This document shows, piece after piece, positions 58,240 to 64,000 of a DNA stretch of 64,000 nt. This DNA comes from Cornus controversa (Eukaryota > Streptophyta > Magnoliopsida > Cornales > Cornaceae): assembly GCA_026545225.1 (NCBI GenBank), contig CM048845.1, forward strand, positions 54,536,033 to 54,600,032, written 5' to 3'. The position numbers and the translations under genes are program-made. Numbering within the stretch: position 1 is the first letter of the stretch; each line of letters begins with the position of its first letter. The notes beneath the pieces were generated by a model that was given only the letters and a program-made list of their open reading frames with translations, was not told the DNA's origin and did not search any database.

Positions 58240-59934
58240 TTGTAATGTAGTGATGTAGTATAAATTGAAATTGGTAAAAGGATTTGGCTAATGAGACTTA
58301 GACTTTTTTTGGGTTAGCACAAAGTGGGCTGGATTGGAGTTAGTGAATGGTTGACTGGAGTAGTGGTGATGGATTAAATGAGATGGGCAAGATTTTTGGT
58401 TTGGGCTTAGATAAAAAATTGGATTGTGGTCTAATGAGTTTTGTTTGGTGAACTAGACTGGGCCAGAATTCATAAATTGGCCCAGCATCATTTAAAAAGA
58501 TTTAAATGGTGACTTGTTTTTTTGATTGGGCTGCATTTAAAAATAGGCCCAAGGTCACTTAAAAGAAACTTCATGAATTCTCTTTTTGGGCTGAAATTAG
58601 AACTTGGAGGAAAAATGTTTTTGACGCTCCATAAATTACGAAAATTTCTGAAATTCTATGTTTATGAATTTTGAACTAAATATGCTAGAATAGTTGGTTC
58701 TAGGAATTAAAGTTTCGGTTGTGACGATTTAAGCTTTGTAAACGCACACAATTCGCTCATTTAATTTATTAAATGTGAATAGCATTTAATAAATTATATA
58801 AGATTTTATGTTGGTAAATAATGCTTGTTCCCTTTTATTTAGAGTGAGTTAGGGAAAAAAATCCTTTAGGCTCTAAAAGTTACGAAAAGTTCTAGAGGCG
58901 TACATTTTGGCATAATGAAATTAATTATGCTAAAATAATTAATTTTATAAAAGACTTAAGTGGTGAAATTTTAAAGTGTTTAATTAATGTGATTAGAGAT
59001 CACATTAAGAGAGTGATTTGATTTATTAAATGTCAAAAGCATTTAGTAAATCCTAAAGGCTTGAAATCTTGAAAATGAGATAAAATTCTTAAAGAATTTC
59101 TGAGGTATGGTCAGGGACCTACCTATGGGGTGTGTACAACCCATTTGTTATGGCCATTGGTCGAAGCGTGCCCTTATTGTGTGGACGTGGTCCGGGACCA
59201 TTTGGGTGAGTAGACGTACAAGCCCAGCCACAGGTGCGAGCTTCCTTAGTCCGGGACTATGCGATACGCACCACTTGTTGGGTAAGCATGCCATCTATTG
59301 GAGGGGAGCCCGGGGCTCACTGTGAGGTTATGTTAAGTTAATCTAGATGATTAGCTTAATAAGGAATTGTTGAGAATACGGTTCCTGTGTGTGAAAGAAA
59401 TTGTGAATATGATAATTAATTAGAGTTTAATTATCATAAAAAAAATCTGGGTGTGAAGAAAATTGCGGATATGATAATTAACTAGAGTTTAATTATCATA
59501 AGAAATTTTGTGAAACTAATTAACAAAGATTGTTGTACGAGTTCTTATATGTAGGAATCTAAGGTAAGGTCAATTTGTTGAGTAATGATAGTGTTTTGCA
59601 ATTTTTGCTGAGCTTGTTGAGCTCACTCTATTTTATTTTTCAGGTACCGAGTGAATGGAAGCAAGGTACAGGACAATGGAGACCATTTACATGTAATTTT
59701 CTTAGCATGTATTTATCTTTTGTTGTACGTAGTTGACTCTCAGGATGAGGGATAAGGTCTCCAGATGGAATTTTTGTAATAGATGATCTAGACGATCACA
59801 TTTTGATTGTAATATGTAAAATTTTTGGATTGATGTATGGTATGATGGACGTTGTTTTTTAAGTCGCGCACCGAATTCAAGTGCCGGACTAGAGTTTCAG
59901 GTATTTAAATTTGGGGGCGTGACAAATACCCATA
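58240..59934 (-). repeat. LTR-like remnant, chromovirus (Del/Tekay) type
   Basis: On the minus strand it begins TGTCACGCCCCCAAATTTAAA at 59934, the start style of Del/Tekay chromovirus LTRs. The region also has GTCCGGGACC-type blocks near 59180-59290, common in such LTRs. No primer site, gag or pol adjoins, so it is probably a solo LTR. The far end is uncertain. Confidence 0.45.
59388..59510. repeat. Two-copy ~62-bp tandem repeat
   Basis: GATATGATAATTAACTAGAG-type unit with TTTAATTATCATAA, copies starting at about 59388 and 59450, inside the LTR-like remnant. Confidence 0.75.
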
Positions 59935-62900
59935 CAATGATTATGTGATTATTTTCCTATGTCATGTGTCATATATGGCCATATGGACAAAATACTTTTG
60001 TACTATAAATCAACCTTGATTTCTTATAAAATTTATGTATGTTGCAAGTATACAATATTTTGATTTTTCAATTTGGTCTCTCGTCAACATTTCATTCCTC
60101 ATATAATGTCATATATGCATGTGAGTGTAAGCAATTGAGAAAATTAAAGCCTACTTGGGGCATACCCCAGGAACAATACAAATTAATTAAGTGAAACCCC
60201 GAGTCCACCAAACTAACACAAACAAAAATATGGGACAAAAACCTCAGCATCAATAGGCCCATCAAGATACAACTCACCACTACCCATAATAATGAAACAA
60301 CTAGAAGAGTATCAATGGTGACAACTATAACAAAAACTGTAGTAACCATACAAGGAAGCACCTGCAACTAAGTTGTAGCAATTAATAAGCTCCCCACATA
60401 GTATTTTTATCCATCAAGCATAATCAGCACATAAGCCACCTACAGATAATCCAATTAACATGCTAAAATAGAAACAAGCAGCAGGATATCCCCTTCACCA
60501 ACCAAACATCAACGACAAAGTGCTCCCACATATAAACCAACAGGAAATAAAAACCATACTAGCAGCTCTATATTTACGTAACAATCAACAAAATATAGAT
60601 GATACTGGAAAATTTTCACCCAGCTTTACAGTCTATTCAAAGTACGTAGGCAATTTATCCAAAAAAAATAACAAAGTACTAACCCAATTTTTCTACGTTT
60701 TTGAGCCCTACGAAAGGTATTAGACTGAGAAATCTTGTCAATTCTTATTTTTACCATGCATATACAAAATTCTAAAGTGACCATTAAAAAAAAAAAAGAA
60801 AATACATCATATTTGTCATTCAAGTGGTGGTTGTGGCGGTGGTACTAGTCATGACTGGTATTGCTGAAGGTGGGCACCATGGGATTGGTGGCTACTAATA
60901 CTGCCACCATGGCGGTGGCTGTTGATATAGTGGTGGCAGCTGGGAGTCTGATGGCGACTACTGCAAATAGTGGTGGAACCATGGTGGTGGTTGTTGCTGT
61001 TGTACAAGGATGCTCTCCTGCACTTTTGTCATTTGTTCCATTTGTTCTTGTATAGATGTCATATTTTCAATTCCATACATATAAAATATTAGAGGTTATA
61101 TATGTTTCAATTAAAAACTCGCTAACAACGTATACATTTGGGGAGTTGATGGTTAACATAGTTATAAGAGCCACCACATAATTATAAATGAATATATTTA
61201 ATGTATGATATCATATTCATTATTTTAGTTAAATTATAAAGACCATAATGGATAAAAATATATACAAATTTTATTATAATTAACAATTACACGTAAGGGA
61301 GGAAAATGGCAAAAAGACAGAGTAAGTTATTCTTATTTGGTATAGTTTGTATAAGCAAGTCATAGAATATTCACATAACCAAACTAATCCCTTATAATAG
61401 ACTAAAATACAATTCATTTCACACCAAAAAGAATGACCAATCTTTCAGGGAATTTAATTACTCAATGAATTCTATAAGAGCCATTAATAACCACTAAAAG
61501 TCTATCACACACATAGAGAGAGGGGGTGTATTAGTCTTACCTGTCTAGATGGATAAAAAATTAGTTTTTGAAGTTTCAACCAAGTGAAGCTTCCTGAAAT
61601 AGAAATGTTTCTACTGATAAACAAAAGCAACACAAAATCAGTTATACAAAGTGTGTGTACTCTTTTCCTATCACCATATATATAGAACTTGAGGAAGGTG
61701 ACACTTAACTCTAGTAGCAACACCCCACACTAACATAAATCGAAACTTATATTAGCTAACAACCATTTCATAAAGTCAAGAAAGAATGGGGCAAATATTT
61801 TTTATGAAGCATAACTTTCATTAACTAAAAACTGAATCGAACACTTGGAAGCAAATACAAATAAATGCAAAAAAATGGCCATAACAAGTTCGAACCCAGT
61901 ATCCAAAAAGGCTAAGAAAACGAGCAGTAACAACATGAGTTGAAGCAATCTGCAGATTAACTGAAATACCATCTGTACTAGCAATCAAGGTGAACCCAAC
62001 CCAGATTACATGATATAAGTTTGGTTTTTAAACAATTTTCCCTACAAAGTGGATCTATTAACACATATGTACAACTGAGAGAACAAGATGTCATAGAACA
62101 AAAATATATATACACTATCATTAGATGTCAATCAAATACTAGAAAAGTAACCCATTTGACAACTTTTCTAGGAGGCATTACAACATCTTACATACCAAGA
62201 GAAGGAAAAAATTTATTTGGATGGCACTGATCAGCCACATAATTGCATATTACACCATTCTAAATAATACATTGTTACACTAAAGTGTCACAATATTATA
62301 GTGAGCAGAGTATACTTAAAATGGCTTGCTAGGGAGAAAAGAAAACTATTTAACATAAGATGACTGGAACATAATTGATGGGGTTCGATCTGTTTAGTAT
62401 TTTTTAGTCAAAAAATGCTGATGATACATTCCTGCTAATTTGTAATGATCCAACTTTGATGTATTTAAGAACTTGTAAATTTAAACAGATAAGATTTGTA
62501 TAAAATTTTGTTGTTATCCAAATCTTAATCAATACATGTGTGGTAATAGTTGAAAAGGTAAATATTATATCATAAGAAAAGGGCAGTTTACTGATACGCA
62601 TAGGAAAGAGTATTACCATTTCCTTTCACTCTAATAATATTAGCCTTTTAAAACTTTTAGATATAAACATTAGTACCATCACCATTGAAGTGTTTTTATG
62701 CATTGCAATGTCACAAATGCGCTAGCATATTCAATACCTTATGGTGTCAAGCATATGCCTCTATATAGAATTTTGTAAGTAGGGGATTCAGGTGAGTGGG
62801 GAAAAACTGTTATTTTGAATAATGCATAAATCTATTTTATATCTGAATTTTCTCTAAAAGTTAATGCCCCATTAGAAGGTTGGCTACAAAGGATCACACA

Positions 62901-64000
62901 AACAAGATAGTTCTAGAATACTAAAGAGTTAAAATTACTATCTAAAAGGTACACCAGTATTAAATACAAAAAAATTATAAGTTCTTCAATAAATGCACAA
63001 TAACAGGGATGTTTTTGGAATTAAATGCATTTTTCTATTTTCTTTTATACAATAATGCAGATAACAACAGGTTACGTCAACATTCTCAGTGAATTATATT
63101 TCCTCGACAATAACTCACTAATATCTTTAGATTAAACCTTCTAGTTATTTGATATATGAATTTAGATGATTTTACGGCTAGTAACTGATGGTCCATATCT
63201 TTTATCTTAGAACACATGCCAAACCTTCAAGTGGATGAAATTTATTCGACACAAAAGTTGAATTAGAGGAACAAACATCAGGTGCATTACATAATTGCCA
63301 GAGGAAAAAAATACAAACACAGAGCAAATAAAAACACATAAACCAAACATACATAATTGGATGCAACTACATCATAAAAAATAGTAGCAAAAAATTTCAA
63401 TCATTAAATAAATAGATTAGTGACCACACTAGAAACAAAATCAAACAACATAGGGTAGTTTTATCTGTCATGGTATCCATCAACATAAAGCTTTTAATTT
63501 ACTAAAAAAAGAAACATAGAACAAGAAACATATATAAAATGTTCAAATCTTTTCAGAAAGTTCTTATACTTATCTTGGTATAATAAGCCACGATCAAACT
63601 TTAGAACCCAGATCTCAGAAGCCCCATCAACATACCATCTTCTCATACATTGAACCAAACAACACTCCTAGATCTTTGACAAACAAACCCAGAAAACCCA
63701 TGTCAAAAGACCAAATCACAAGGCACCCAAATCAATCCAATTACTAACCAAGTAAAGAAGAAACATTTTTAGTTTACTAACAGATCTACATTGATTCAAG
63801 GCTTGACTATAAATAAAGAGATTTTTAGGTAATACTAGTAAGGATTATTTGAGGGAAGAGCATTTGTCTAGGCTAGATCGGGTTATCTTATGCTAACAAA
63901 TAAAGAATAACGGTTAGATTTGCAAAGATCTACAAATTTTTAGAGTCAATATGGAAAAAAATCAGAAATCAAATGTCTTACCGAAGACAAATCTATGTAG
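59935..64000. other. AT-rich intergenic stretch to the right edge
   Basis: No intact gene recognised. 60820-61062 is rich in GGTGG words on the plus strand and hides a short coding-like piece on the minus strand (see 60958-61062). At 63976-63981 the minus strand reads TTCG|GTAAGA, a possible splice donor of a gene entering from the right. Confidence 0.5.
60958..61062 (-). pseudogene. Possible coiled-coil, Gln/Pro-rich gene fragment
   Basis: Thirty-four codons starting MTSIQEQMEQMTKVQ, then a QQQQPPPW stretch, then stop. Downstream the wording stays Pro-, Gln- and Trp-coding-like but is not open. Similar coiled-coil plus Q/P tails occur in plant transposon-encoded proteins (for example CACTA-associated). 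No other domain or TIR seen, so the origin is open. Confidence 0.25.

Noticed and set aside
1-64000. tRNA, rRNA, snRNA or organelle-derived inserts
   Set aside because: No box A/box B pair in a cloverleaf context, rRNA core or plastid/mitochondrial gene was recognised by eye; a tRNAscan or Infernal run could still find one.

Overview
This window looks like nuclear DNA of a dicot plant. It is AT-rich and full of (TA)n microsatellites. It holds typical plant LTR elements (Tat and Athila lineages of Ty3/Gypsy, Ty1/Copia, TRIMs), short hAT-, PIF/Harbinger- and Mutator-like elements without coding capacity, and one intact gene of the plant-specific SIEVE ELEMENT OCCLUSION (SEO) family. The species cannot be named from the sequence. 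Nothing bacterial, plastid or mitochondrial was seen.

Layout. 1-4212: 5' part of a Tat-type Gypsy element on the minus strand, running off the left edge. 4213-12335: no intact gene; a patchwork of small DNA elements (4586-4776, 4933-6043, 7178-8288 with 7301-7966 nested in it, 8596-9137, 9516-10308) and a TRIM (10490-11544), around one orphan first exon of a PET191-type cytochrome c oxidase assembly gene (8393-8461, minus). 12336-21485: a second, nearly full-length Tat element (minus) with an extra ORF on the opposite strand and a tandem-repeat array. 22004-22787: a TIR element with a GGT-rich core. 23644-41240: a Copia element split by a 12.9-kb Athila-type Gypsy element (26604-39489) with about 1.45-kb LTRs and an envelope-position ORF. 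42590-51640: a three-layer nest, a Copia element holding a TRIM, which in turn holds an Athila-like element without gag-pol. 53415-56529: the SEO gene (minus, seven exons, 707 codons, no break seen). 56665-64000: intergenic DNA with microsatellites and a chromovirus-like LTR remnant on the minus strand.

How it fits together. The only functional host unit I can support is the SEO gene, which encodes a phloem (sieve-element) filament protein. It has a TATA box about 128 bases before its ATG, a good plant start context, consistent GT-AG introns and a poly(A) signal about 175 bases after its stop. Everything else is mobile DNA or its debris. The insertion order can be read from target duplications and nesting. 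A stretch of about 4.6 kb at the left edge is a diverged duplicate of 17.24-21.96 kb, including sequence outside the LTR, which points to a duplication of the locus and not two independent insertions.

I found no convincing undescribed functional system. The most unusual observations are the orphan PET191 exon with a lost cysteine, simple repeats in all six SEO introns, the GATGCATC palindrome family inside the gag-less Athila-like element, and the antisense, intron-bearing-looking ORF with its own TATA-like sequence in the Tat element.
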